From the NCBI RefSeq assembly GCF_009755265.1, contig NZ_WPOO01000010.1, positions 33,890 through 97,889 of the forward strand: DNA of 64,000 nt, written 5' to 3'. The notes under the pieces are model-generated. The model saw nothing but the letters and a program-made list of their open reading frames with translations, did not search any database and had not been told where the DNA came from. The position numbers and the translations under genes were made by a program. The stretch's first letter is position 1; every line of letters starts with the position of its first letter. This DNA is from Adlercreutzia rubneri (GTDB lineage: Bacteria; Actinomycetota; Coriobacteriia; Coriobacteriales; Eggerthellaceae). Positions 26,362 through 34,553 of this stretch are shown here, piece after piece.

Positions 26362-28256
26362 GCGGGCATCCCTCTTTCATCCCCAAGGGCGGCGGTCACG
26401 GGCGCGGCCCCGGCGGCCACGGGCACGGCCCCGGCGGCCACGGCCCGGCGGCCCGCATGATGGGCGGCGAGAAGGCGCTGGCCTTCGGCCCCACCATGAG
26501 GCGCATGCTCTCCTTTATGGGCCAGTTCAAGGGCCGGCTTCTGCTCGTGCTCCTGTTCGCCGTGGCCTCCACCGCGTTCTCCATCGTGGGTCCGAAGGTG
26601 CTCTCCGAGGCCACCACGGTGCTCTTCGACGGCGCTGTGGCCTCTGCAGCCGGCACCGGCTCGATCGATTTCGACGCCATCGGCCGCATCCTTCTGGCGA
26701 CGTTGGCCCTGTACCTGCTGTCGGCGGCGTGCTCGTGGGTGCAGTCCTGGGTCATGAGCTACATCTCGCAGCAGACGTGCTACCGGCTGCGCGACGCCAT
26801 TGCGAAAAAGATCGACCGCGTGCCCTTCGGATATTTCGAGAAGACCTCCACCGGCGACACCCTCTCGCGCATCACCAACGACGTGGACACCCTGGGCCAG
26901 AGCCTCAACCAGGGCATCACCCAGGCCATCACGTCGGCAGTCACGGTGGTGGGCGTGCTTGTCATGATGCTCTCCATCAACTGGATCATGACGCTCGTGG
27001 CCCTGGTCATGGTGCCGGTCTCCATGGCGCTCGTGGCGGTGGTGGTGAGGCTCTCCCAGAAGCACTTCGTGGCCCAGCAGCGCCTGCTCGGCGCGCTGAA
27101 CGGCCGCGTGGAGGAGACGTTCTCGGGCCATGCCGTCGTGCGCGCCTTCGGGCGGGAGGACGAGACCGTGCGCGCCTACGAGGCCGACAACGAGGCGCTG
27201 TACAACGCCGGCTGGAAGGCGCAGTTCCTCTCGGGCCTCATGATGCCGGTGCTCGGGTTCGTGGGGAATCTGGGGTACGTGGCCGTCGCCGTCACCGGGG
27301 CGTTCTTCGCCGTGGCAGGCACCATCACCGTGGGCGACATCCAGGCCTTCGTCCAGTACGTGAAGAACTTCACGCAGCCCATCACCCAGCTGGCCCAGAT
27401 CTCCAACGTGCTGCAGTCCCTGGCCGCGGCGGCCGAGCGCATCTTCGCCTTCCTCGATCTGCCCGAGGTGCCGAAAGAGGCCTCCGCCGTGGATCCCGCG
27501 GCGCTTTCCACCGACGTGGAATTCGACGGCGTGCGCTTCGGCTACACGCCCGATGCGCCCGTCATCCGCAACTTCTCCGCCACGGTGGCCGCCGGGCGCA
27601 CCGTGGCCATCGTCGGCCCCACGGGCGCCGGCAAGACCACCATGGTGAAGCTGCTCATGCGCTTCTACGACGTGGACGCGGGCGCCATCCGCATCGGCGG
27701 CGCCGACATCCGCGAGCTTTCCCGCCCCGATGTGCGGAATCTGTTCGCCATGGTGCTGCAGGATACGTGGCTGTTCTCCGGCACCGTGCGCGAGAACATC
27801 CGCTACGGGCGGCTTAATGCCACCGATGGGGACGTGGAAGCGGCCGCGCGCGAGGCCTGCGCCGACCATTTCATCCGCATGCTGCCCGGCGGTTACGACT
27901 TCGAGATCAACGAGGACGCGAGCAACTTGAGCCAGGGCCAGCGCCAGCTCATCACCATCGCCCGGGCCCTTCTGGCCGACCGCCGCATGCTCATTCTGGA
28001 CGAGGCCACCTCTTCGGTGGACACGCGCACCGAGCTGCGCATCCAAGAGGCCATGGACCGGCTCATGGCGGGACGCACGTCGTTTGTCATCGCGCATAGG
28101 CTCTCCACCATCCGCGCGGCCGATCTCATCTTGGTCATGCGCGACGGCGACATCGTGGAGCAGGGCAGCCACGAGGAGCTGCTCGCTGCGGGCGGCTTCT
28201 ACGCCGAGCTGTACAACTCCCAATTCGCCTCCTGCAACGACCGCTTCGAGGAGTAG
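26358..28256 (+). CDS. ABC exporter half-transporter, consensus catalytic site
   Basis: This is the second half of the heterodimeric exporter. The 632 residues start with a Gly/His-rich stretch (GGGHGRGPGGHGHGPGGHGP, residues 12-31) that could bind metal or simply be a low-complexity tail. Six membrane helices follow. The ATPase domain has GPTGAGKTT, Q-loop MVLQDTW, signature NLSQGQRQ, Walker B MLILDEATSSVD and the switch His in VIAHRLST, all consensus and so complementary to the degenerate first half. The start overlaps the upstream stop (ATGA). The protein resembles the TM288/BmrD-type partner of multidrug exporters; the substrate cannot be read from sequence. Confidence 0.93.
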   Translation: MSGHPSFIPKGGGHGRGPGGHGHGPGGHGPAARMMGGEKALAFGPTMRRMLSFMGQFKGRLLLVLLFAVASTAFSIVGPKVLSEATTVLFDGAVASAAGTGSIDFDAIGRILLATLALYLLSAACSWVQSWVMSYISQQTCYRLRDAIAKKIDRVPFGYFEKTSTGDTLSRITNDVDTLGQSLNQGITQAITSAVTVVGVLVMMLSINWIMTLVALVMVPVSMALVAVVVRLSQKHFVAQQRLLGALNGRVEETFSGHAVVRAFGREDETVRAYEADNEALYNAGWKAQFLSGLMMPVLGFVGNLGYVAVAVTGAFFAVAGTITVGDIQAFVQYVKNFTQPITQLAQISNVLQSLAAAAERIFAFLDLPEVPKEASAVDPAALSTDVEFDGVRFGYTPDAPVIRNFSATVAAGRTVAIVGPTGAGKTTMVKLLMRFYDVDAGAIRIGGADIRELSRPDVRNLFAMVLQDTWLFSGTVRENIRYGRLNATDGDVEAAAREACADHFIRMLPGGYDFEINEDASNLSQGQRQLITIARALLADRRMLILDEATSSVDTRTELRIQEAMDRLMAGRTSFVIAHRLSTIRAADLILVMRDGDIVEQGSHEELLAAGGFYAELYNSQFASCNDRFEE

Positions 28257-28300
28257 CCTCTCTTTCCTCCCGTAACCTCTTCGTAGACGCCGGCCCATCC

Positions 28301-28326
28301 GTAGGGGCAGATCTTGGTCTGCCCTC
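28301..28326. repeat. GGGGCGACC-type palindrome, copy 4 (variant)
   Basis: The core GGGCAGATCTTGGTCTGCCC at 28305-28324 keeps the shape and the GTAGG/CTCC flanks but has changed stem bases on both sides (AG/CT for CG/CG), which suggests the pairing is maintained. It lies 48 bases after the ABC operon. Confidence 0.75.
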
Positions 28327-28540
28327 CTCAAGCGAGGCCACCGCACCTGAACAGGAACGATCAAGATCGCCTCTTGCGGGAACAGGCGCGAAGCCGTTCT
28401 TCGGCGAGGCGGCTCCATTCCTTCAATTCCGTAAAAGTTTCCTGCAGAAACGTCGCAGGACGGGCGGGGTCGTGCCGGGTCGGCTATCATAGGCGAGGCA
28501 AATTTTGACGAACCTGACCGCACAGCTGGAGGACGAGCGA

Positions 28541-29362
28541 GTGATTATGCCCCAGGCGAGCACCTATGTGAGAATTCCCGACGACGCGGCTTTTCGCGGC
28601 GAGACCGGGCCACTTCCCGCCGGGGTGCGCCGCGTGACCCCCGACGCCTTGGGCGCCATCCGACTCATGGACGGGCCGATTGCGCGCAACGCCGAGGGAA
28701 AAGTCCAGGTGGCGGCCTTCGATTTCGACGGCACGTGCATCCAGGGCAACTCGCCGGTCATGCTCGTCCGCTACCTGGTGCGCCGGCGCATGCTGTCACC
28801 CTCGGTGGTGGCCCGCATTCTCAGTTGGGCCTTCGCCTACAAGACGCGCCTGCCCCAGAACGAGGCCTGGGTGCGGGGGCTAGTGTTCCGCGCGTTCGCG
28901 GGGCGGCCGGTCGCGGAGGTGAACGGGTTTCTGCGCGACTTCTACGACCAGGTCATCGACCGGCGTTTCCGCGCCGATGCCGAGGCCGAGATGGCGGCCC
29001 ACGAGGCGGCGGGGCATGCCGTGGTGTGCGTGTCGGCCACCTTCGAGCCCATCATCGCCGCGGCCATGGAGCGCCGCCCCATCCAGTACGCCATCGCCAC
29101 GCGCATGAGGGTCGACTTCCAGGGCAACTATACCGACGAGGTGGAGGGCGAGCCCATCGAGGGCCCCGAGAAGGTGGTGGTGCTCCGTCGCCTGTGCGAC
29201 GAGCTGTTCGGCGCGGACGGCTGGGAGCTCGCCTGGGCCTACGGCGACCATCATTCCGATAGGGCCATGCTGGCCGCTGCGAAGAGCGCCTACGCGGTCA
29301 CGCCGGATCGGCCCCTTACGCGCACGGCCAACGCCCAGGGCTACGATATCTTGGAATGGTAG
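28541..29362 (+). CDS. HAD-superfamily phosphatase, subfamily IB (SerB-like)
   Basis: This is a haloacid dehalogenase-type phosphohydrolase. Motif I is AFDFDGTCIQGNS, motif II VCVSATFEP, motif III a Lys in GPEKVVVLRRL, and motif IV AYGDHHSDRAML. The arrangement with a helical cap after motif I is that of subfamily IB, with phosphoserine-phosphatase-like enzymes and PlsC-associated members. I choose GTG 28541 because GGAGG ends eight bases upstream; a longer frame from TTG 28505 and an ATG at 28547 are alternatives. A candidate -10 TATCAT lies at 28485-28490. The substrate is unknown, and the gene is monocistronic. Confidence 0.85.
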   Translation: MIMPQASTYVRIPDDAAFRGETGPLPAGVRRVTPDALGAIRLMDGPIARNAEGKVQVAAFDFDGTCIQGNSPVMLVRYLVRRRMLSPSVVARILSWAFAYKTRLPQNEAWVRGLVFRAFAGRPVAEVNGFLRDFYDQVIDRRFRADAEAEMAAHEAAGHAVVCVSATFEPIIAAAMERRPIQYAIATRMRVDFQGNYTDEVEGEPIEGPEKVVVLRRLCDELFGADGWELAWAYGDHHSDRAMLAAAKSAYAVTPDRPLTRTANAQGYDILEW

Positions 29363-29493
29363 GGCGCGCGAGGATAGTTGCGAAGCGGCGATGGCGGCGA
29401 TCGCGCGGCGGCAGCGGCGATGGTGCGCGGTAGCGGGGCGCAATGGTGGCGCGGCGGCCGATAAATTTTCTCCCGCGAAATACGAAAATACTC

Positions 29494-29522
29494 TTGGCAA
29501 TCGTACTTATGTACGATAAAAT
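29494..29522 (+). promoter_or_regulatory. Promoter with palindromic operator in its spacer
   Basis: TTGGCA (29494-29499) and TAAAAT (29517-29522) are 17 bases apart. The spacer holds a perfect inverted repeat ATCGTAC-TTAT-GTACGAT at 29500-29517, well placed for a repressor. It would serve the AAA+-like gene at 29579, with a leader of about 50 bases. Confidence 0.65.
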
Positions 29523-29578
29523 GGCGGCAGAACACGATCGGGGCCCTGAAAGCCCCCAGCATTTGAGAGGTAACGGCC

Positions 29579-31009
29579 ATGTTAGAGAATATCAACACGT
29601 CCCCTAATTCCCGCGACGATGGCGCGGGCACTCCGGAAAACTACCTGTCTCGCGCAGTGGCCGCCTGCGAGGCCGGCGACGCGCGCCTCGGGCTCCATCT
29701 GTACCTGGCCGCCTTCGAGCAGGCCGCCGAGCAAAGCGACGCCCCCTCCGAGGACGCTATCATGGGTCTCAAGCAGGCATGGCGCGTGGCCTGCTCCACC
29801 AAGGAGCGCGCTCTGGCCGAGTACATTTTCGAGCGGCTCGAGCCCTACCTGTCCGATGACGAGGTGCAGGCCTGCGTGGAGCAGCTGCAGGTGCTCGCCA
29901 TGGAGCGCCTCGAGGGCATCGGTCTTTCCGGCGATGATCTCATGGAAATGACGGAGGCCCTTTCCGGCGACTTCATGGAAATGGTGGGGCCGATGATGGC
30001 CGCCGCCGTTCACGGCGAGGACGCGGCCATGGCCCAGGCCGAGGCGCTGGCAGCGCCGTCGGGGGCCGCTCCGGCGGGGGAGGAGGCCTCCCAGCCCGTC
30101 GATATCTTCTCCTACGACAGCATCTCCGGCTACGGCGCCGCCGTGGCGCGCATGCGCTCTTTGGGCGTGGGCCTGGCCGGCACTCCCGAGTTCGACGATT
30201 TCGTCGCCATGCTGAACTCCCGCCACGGGCTGGACGCCATGCCAGTCGTCGACAGCCTTCTGTTCTGCTCGCCGGCCCGGGAGGATGCGAGCCGCTTCAT
30301 GCTGGCCACGGTGGGAGAGCTGGGACTACCGGCCATCCGCATGCGCATGGAGGAGACCTTCCAAGGCGTGCCCATGCTCTGCGTCAGCGCCCAGGCCACC
30401 GATGCCGAGAAGCTCGCCAGCCTGCGCCACGGCTTTGCGGGCCCGGGCATCCTGGTGCTGGAGGATCTCGATCTGTGGGGAGCGCCGGTCATCGATGCCG
30501 CCGACGACATGGCGGGCTTCTTCATGGCCGCCATGTCCCGGGGCGCACGGGAGGCGGTGAACCTCATCCGCCAGGCGGTGGAGAACCCCGACGTCTACGT
30601 GCTGGCCTCCGCCTCGTCGCTCGAGGCCATCGATCCGTTCTTCGCGGAGCTTCTGTTCCCCCTCACCTGCGTCGATATCGACTATCCCACCGCTGAGGAG
30701 CGCGCCGACATTTGGATGGATATCGCCCGCGACCACCCCTCCATCCGATCGGTGAGCCGCGACGAGCTGGTGCGCCTTTCGGCGAACCTGCCGCGCTACG
30801 ACATCTACATGGCGGCCCGCGAGGCCATCGAGGAAGCCTACAAGCAGGGCCTTGTGGAACGCCGCTACATTCCGGTGTCCCGCGAGAACCTTTTCGACAA
30901 GCTCGCCGCCTACCAGCCGCTCGATTCCGCCGAGTACGCCGAGCTCGAGCGCCTCGTCGTCTCCGACTTCTCCGCCTCCTTGGGCGATTTGAACGACTTG
31001 GTGGGATAG
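29579..31009 (+). CDS. Degenerate AAA+-like protein of unknown function
   Basis: I do not recognise a named family. The C-terminal 270 residues follow the AAA+ order: LLFCSPAREDASRFML where Walker A should be (about residue 226), GILVLEDLDLWG as Walker B (about residue 287), DVYVLASASSLEAID as sensor 1, FPLTCVDIDYPTAEER as arginine-finger and small-domain entry, and a helical lid. The Walker A site has no GK(T/S), so ATP binding is probably lost or altered. The N-terminal 130 residues are helical and resemble tetratricopeptide-like repeats. ATG 29579 follows an AGAGG box. The gene has its own operator-bearing promoter and its own terminator, so it is an independent unit. A scaffold or regulator built on a dead AAA+ fold is inference. 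Confidence 0.65.
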   Translation: MLENINTSPNSRDDGAGTPENYLSRAVAACEAGDARLGLHLYLAAFEQAAEQSDAPSEDAIMGLKQAWRVACSTKERALAEYIFERLEPYLSDDEVQACVEQLQVLAMERLEGIGLSGDDLMEMTEALSGDFMEMVGPMMAAAVHGEDAAMAQAEALAAPSGAAPAGEEASQPVDIFSYDSISGYGAAVARMRSLGVGLAGTPEFDDFVAMLNSRHGLDAMPVVDSLLFCSPAREDASRFMLATVGELGLPAIRMRMEETFQGVPMLCVSAQATDAEKLASLRHGFAGPGILVLEDLDLWGAPVIDAADDMAGFFMAAMSRGAREAVNLIRQAVENPDVYVLASASSLEAIDPFFAELLFPLTCVDIDYPTAEERADIWMDIARDHPSIRSVSRDELVRLSANLPRYDIYMAAREAIEEAYKQGLVERRYIPVSRENLFDKLAAYQPLDSAEYAELERLVVSDFSASLGDLNDLVG

Positions 31010-31032
31010 CCGAGGGTGCGCAAGTGAACGAG

Positions 31033-31064
31033 AAGGAGCGAAGTCTCAGACCTCGCTCCTTTTG
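31033..31064 (+). terminator. Intrinsic terminator of the AAA+-like gene
   Basis: Stem AAGGAGCGA (31033-31041) pairs with TCGCTCCTT (31053-31061), and the T run continues to 31063. Confidence 0.78.
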
Positions 31065-31238
31065 TCTGCGGCAAAGTGCAGCCAGGGGCGGGCGAATGGC
31101 TGCGCATTAGGGCGACGCGACGCTTTCCAGAAGGGCGGCTGTCGCGCGAATTGGTCGCGTTTTCGCTGACGCATCGTAACGTCGATCGTTTTCTTCTGGG
31201 TTGTTTGCATGGAATGCGAAAGGGAGGTGTCATTATTG

Positions 31239-32129
31239 ATGAGCAAGGGCGATGGGCGAAACAGCTGTTGGATCGAGAAGGGCGTCTCTCTCGATGACTT
31301 CGTGGCCGCGATGCTCGCCCGCGGCGACGAGCTGTACCGCGACCTGCCCTGGCGCCACGTGGACGACCCCTACGCGGTGCTCGTCTCGGAGATCATGCTG
31401 CAGCAGACCCAGGTGGCGCGCGTCGGCCGCTTCTGGGAGCGGTTCTTGTCGGCGTTTCCCACGGTGGATGCCCTGGCGGCCGCCGCTGTGCCCGATGTGC
31501 TCGAGCTGTGGCAGGGCCTCGGTTACAACCGTCGCGCCCTGGCGCTCAAGCGCACGGCCGACAGGTGCGCCGCCGAGGGGGCCGGTCGGCTTCCGGAGAC
31601 CTACGAAGGGTTGCTGGCGCTGCCCGGCATCGGTCCGGCCACAGCGGCGGGGGTGGTGGCCTTCGCCTATCAGCGGCCGGCCGTCTATCTGGAGACCAAC
31701 GTGCGCTCGGTGTTCTTGCACGAGCTCTTTCCCGAAGAGGAGGCCGTAAGCGACAAGGTGCTTCTGCCCCTGGTCGAGGCCGCCGCTTTCCACCCGGCTG
31801 CCGCAGCCGACCCGCGCCGCTGGTACTACGGCCTGCTCGACTACGGCGCGCATCTGAAGGCCACGGTGCCGAACCCCTCCCGGCGCAGCGCCGGCCACAG
31901 CCGCCAGTCGGCCTTCGAAGGCTCCCGCCGCCAGAAGCGGGCCTGGATCACCCGCCGCGTGCTCGCCGCTCCCGAGGGCGTTTCCCGCGCGGCCGTGCTC
32001 GCCGACCTGAACGCGGCCGAGCTTGCTAGCGGTCGTCCCGAGGTGGATCCGCCGCTCTTCGATTCCATCGTCGCCGACCTCCTTACCGAGGGCTTCTTCC
32101 GCGAGGAAAACGATACGTTGACCCCCTGA
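31239..32129 (+). CDS. mutY: MutY-like adenine glycosylase of the iron-sulphur-free subfamily
   Basis: This is an HhH-GPD DNA glycosylase that should remove adenine opposite 8-oxoguanine. SEIMLQQTQV (with the catalytic Glu) and LPGIGPATAAGVVAFAY (helix-hairpin-helix) identify it. It lacks the four-Cys [4Fe-4S] loop; in its place stands NPSRRSAGHSRQSAFEGS, a pattern I recall from clusterless relatives. The position of the catalytic Asp reads YLETNVRSV, with Glu instead of Asp. The length is 296 residues, without a clear NUDIX-like C-terminal 8-oxoG recognition domain. I start at ATG 31239, 11 bases after GGGAGG, rather than at ATG 31209, which has no ribosome binding site. mntP follows 18 bases later. 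Confidence 0.8.
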   Translation: MSKGDGRNSCWIEKGVSLDDFVAAMLARGDELYRDLPWRHVDDPYAVLVSEIMLQQTQVARVGRFWERFLSAFPTVDALAAAAVPDVLELWQGLGYNRRALALKRTADRCAAEGAGRLPETYEGLLALPGIGPATAAGVVAFAYQRPAVYLETNVRSVFLHELFPEEEAVSDKVLLPLVEAAAFHPAAAADPRRWYYGLLDYGAHLKATVPNPSRRSAGHSRQSAFEGSRRQKRAWITRRVLAAPEGVSRAAVLADLNAAELASGRPEVDPPLFDSIVADLLTEGFFREENDTLTP

Positions 32130-32147
32130 GGGAAGAAAGGGTTTGCT

Positions 32148-32789
32148 GTGGGTTTCATCGAGTTGTTCCTGACGGGTGTCGGGCTTTCCATGGACGCCTT
32201 CGCCGTGGCCATCTGCAAAGGTCTCGGCATGCGGAAGATACGTTGGCGCGATGCGCTGGTGATCGCCCTGTTCTTTGGCGGCTTTCAGGCGCTCATGCCG
32301 CTTATCGGTTGGGCGGCAGGCTCGCTGTTCGCCAGCACCATCACCGCCGTCGACCACTGGATTGCTTTCGGGCTTCTCGCCTTCATCGGCGGCAAGATGC
32401 TCTGGGACGCCTTCCACGAGGAGGACTCCCCGTGCGTGTGCGGGCGCGATTGCGCGACGTGCCCGCGCCGCGGAGGCGCCGATTGCGACGATCCCGAGGC
32501 GGCGCGGCAGGCGCCGATCGCCCCGCCCCTCGATTATCGCGAGCTTGTCATGCTCGCCATTGCCACGAGCATCGACGCTTTGGCCGTGGGCATCACCTTC
32601 GCCTTCCTCGGTGTGAGCATCTGGGTCGCCATCGCGATCATCGGTGTCACCACTTTCGTGCTGTCGCTTGTCGGCGTCGTGGTCGGCAACCAGTTCGGCT
32701 CGCGTTTCGAGAAGCCCACCACCATCGCCGGCGGCATCGTCCTCATCCTCATCGGTCTGAAAATCCTCATCGAGCACCTCACCGGCTAA
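32148..32789 (+). CDS. mntP: MntP-type manganese efflux pump with Cys-rich loop
   Basis: MntP exports Mn2+ across the membrane. The 213-residue protein has six hydrophobic segments and the two family signatures, GLSMDAFAVAICKGL in the first helix and ATSIDALAVGITFAF in the fourth. The cytosolic loop between helices 3 and 4 is expanded and Cys-rich (CVCGRDCATCP), then GADCDD, which is unusual and could sense metal. The GTG start at 32148 lies seven bases after AAAGG. It directly follows the MutY-like gene, suggesting co-expression of repair and metal control under oxidative stress (inference). No yybP-ykoY riboswitch fits in the 18-base gap. Confidence 0.9.
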   Translation: MGFIELFLTGVGLSMDAFAVAICKGLGMRKIRWRDALVIALFFGGFQALMPLIGWAAGSLFASTITAVDHWIAFGLLAFIGGKMLWDAFHEEDSPCVCGRDCATCPRRGGADCDDPEAARQAPIAPPLDYRELVMLAIATSIDALAVGITFAFLGVSIWVAIAIIGVTTFVLSLVGVVVGNQFGSRFEKPTTIAGGIVLILIGLKILIEHLTG

Positions 32790-33119
32790 CGCGTCCCTGC
32801 GTGTCGCGGCCCTAGCCGACCGGTGCGCTCTCGCAGCTGTCCGATCCCCGCAGTCGCCCAATTGCCCTCACCAGCCGACGCGTCCGATCCTGCACTTTTT
32901 AAAATCCGCAGGTGAATGCCGCTTCGACTCCGAAATGGTCGACTTGCTGAGGGGAAATCCCTCGAAAATGCCACTTTAACCTAGAAATGGCCAGAAAGAT
33001 AGGAGGGGGATGAGCCATTTCGGGGTCGAAGTGGCATCTACCTGCCATGTTTCCGATACGTACCCGCTTGCATTCGTTCTCGGCGATTGACGCGATGCAT
33101 ACTTGTCGAATTCCGAAAC
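32790..33119. other. Intergenic region holding three-part repeat element A
   Basis: Between mntP and the convergent nuclease gene there is no gene. The only structure I can see is the three-copy element at 32913-33040. Confidence 0.6.
32913..33040. repeat. Three-part interspersed element, locus A
   Basis: Three copies of a ~27-bp unit whose core is GCCACTTCGACCCCGAAATG: plus at 32913-32942, plus (diverged) at 32966-32993 and minus at 33012-33040. The outer copies form terminal inverted repeats of a ~128-bp element. Loci B and C have the same architecture. Confidence 0.8.
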
Positions 33120-34100
33120 TTACCTCCAGAACTCCGCAATCGAATCGGGTGCAAGAAGCAACCTGCGAAGCTGCATTCGGCTATCTCGGCAATGCGCCGT
33201 CTCCGGACGGCTTCGCACGCCAAGTTCACGGCGGACGTTATCTGCGAATTGGGAAAACAGTGCGGCGGAAGAAACGATGGAACGATTGGCGATCATGACG
33301 CGATAGCCGATGGACTCGAGATCGTTACGCCTCCGGGCGTCATGCTCTGTCTTTTTCGGCGTGCTGTGGTGCTTGAAGCTGTCGTATTCGACGATGAGCT
33401 GCTTGTCGGGCCAGAATAAATCCGGGTAGAAATTGTGCTGGGCGACAAGGTGCGCTTCGCGGGACTTGGGCGCGATCGGTTGGTTGGCAACGGGCTTGGG
33501 GAGGCCGTAGCCTCCAAGCTTGCGGGGCAGGCAGAGAAACAGGTAGAGAATGGTCTCATAGGGGGAGCCTAGGTGGTCGATGGCGAGATCGATGGCCCTG
33601 AGCGCCTTCGATGCTCCACGAATTTGTTGATGAGCGTGAAGGAACGCACGCATCTCTCGCAACGATGTGAGCGGTACTGCCGAGGTGACAACGTCTTCGG
33701 GTTTGGAGGCGAAGCGGTAGTTGCCGCTCAGGGCGCATGCGAGCTCAGTGAGTTGCGCGAGAGGCAGCTCGCCGGCGAACTGCGCCAGGCACATTGCCGG
33801 TGAAACTGTGGCAAGCTTAGGGGCAATTCCCCATACCGTGCCTTTGTTGCCGAGTTGGCGATCGATGTGGGAAACGCAGCGCAAGACGCGGCAGCGCTCG
33901 GATGGAGACCCGACGGCAATGTGAAGCGGTTCGGTGAAGAAGCTTCCTCGATTCAGCCAGAAATCAACGTCCTTCGCCGCAACGCCGACGGCGCCCTTCT
34001 TGGACTTGAGCGTCCGGTCGTAGCATGTGGGCGCAGCATTGGTTTCGGCCATATGTGACCATAGTTCAAGGGAGCTTTTATGTGCTAGCGTGCATTCCAT
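33120..34100 (-). CDS. Orphan Vsr/DUF559-like nuclease-domain protein, paralogue 2
   Basis: This is a paralogue of the product of 3041-4060, 326 residues long. Shared blocks include LCLPRKLGGYGL (LGLPARLGGFGL in the other), YPDLFWPDKQLIVEYDSFKH and DARRRNDLESIGYRVMIAN, giving the E, D, ExD, H and D..R...L...G layout of DUF559/Vsr nucleases. The N-terminal half is only loosely similar. The start at 34100 is supported by TTGACA (34134-34129) and TATCGT (34112-34107), which put the transcription start at or next to the ATG, so the mRNA is probably leaderless. It is convergent with mntP, and repeat element A follows its stop codon by 80 bases. A function in defence or repair is unproven. Confidence 0.65.
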   Translation of the reverse strand: MECTLAHKSSLELWSHMAETNAAPTCYDRTLKSKKGAVGVAAKDVDFWLNRGSFFTEPLHIAVGSPSERCRVLRCVSHIDRQLGNKGTVWGIAPKLATVSPAMCLAQFAGELPLAQLTELACALSGNYRFASKPEDVVTSAVPLTSLREMRAFLHAHQQIRGASKALRAIDLAIDHLGSPYETILYLFLCLPRKLGGYGLPKPVANQPIAPKSREAHLVAQHNFYPDLFWPDKQLIVEYDSFKHHSTPKKTEHDARRRNDLESIGYRVMIANRSIVSSAALFSQFADNVRRELGVRSRPETAHCRDSRMQLRRLLLAPDSIAEFWR

Positions 34101-34106
34101 GAGCCC

Positions 34107-34134
34107 ACGATACCAGGTCTCAATTCCGTGTCAA
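34107..34134 (-). promoter_or_regulatory. Promoter of nuclease paralogue 2 (leaderless)
   Basis: On the minus strand, TTGACA (34134-34129) and TATCGT (34112-34107) are 16 bases apart, and the ATG begins 6-7 bases downstream of the -10 box. Confidence 0.55.
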
Positions 34135-34553
34135 TACGATTTGAAATAATGTGCAAAACTCTTGGTAAATCGGGAATTTAACGAGACATCAATGCGGTTT
34201 CAACGCGAATTTGGCGAGAATGAGAGTAGACGAGATGACGAAAGAGTGGAAAGTCGTTTCGAGATGGTGGATAACGTACCCTGAAGGATGCTTTGCCGGA
34301 AAAGCATCCCGGAAACGCTTTGTTGATGCTGTCGTGTTCGCCCAAGGCTCAGCAACCGAAGAGCACGTGAAAGAGATCGGAACGGGGCTGTTTCAAAGCC
34401 GTTCGGGCGCCGACGCGCTATGATGATCGCAGACAACACGCGACGTCGCGTTCTGGCATGCAGCATCGCGAGCGACGTGCGACGCGGCTCGCGATTAGTG
34501 GCGCAGTGATTGGCGCGCGACATCGCAAATGACGCACAACAGATTGGTTTAAC
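34135..34553. other. Region upstream of pheA
   Basis: No convincing gene. A hairpin GGATGCTTT/AAAGCATCC lies near 34287-34310, and a stem TCGCGAGC/GCTCGCGA near 34466-34495. A possible -10 TATGAT lies at 34419-34424. The 70-codon frame at 34211 has no ribosome binding site and no recognisable features. Confidence 0.4.

Noticed and set aside
34211..34423. Small 70-codon gene upstream of pheA
   Set aside because: It has no ribosome binding site, no recognisable features, and overlaps a hairpin.
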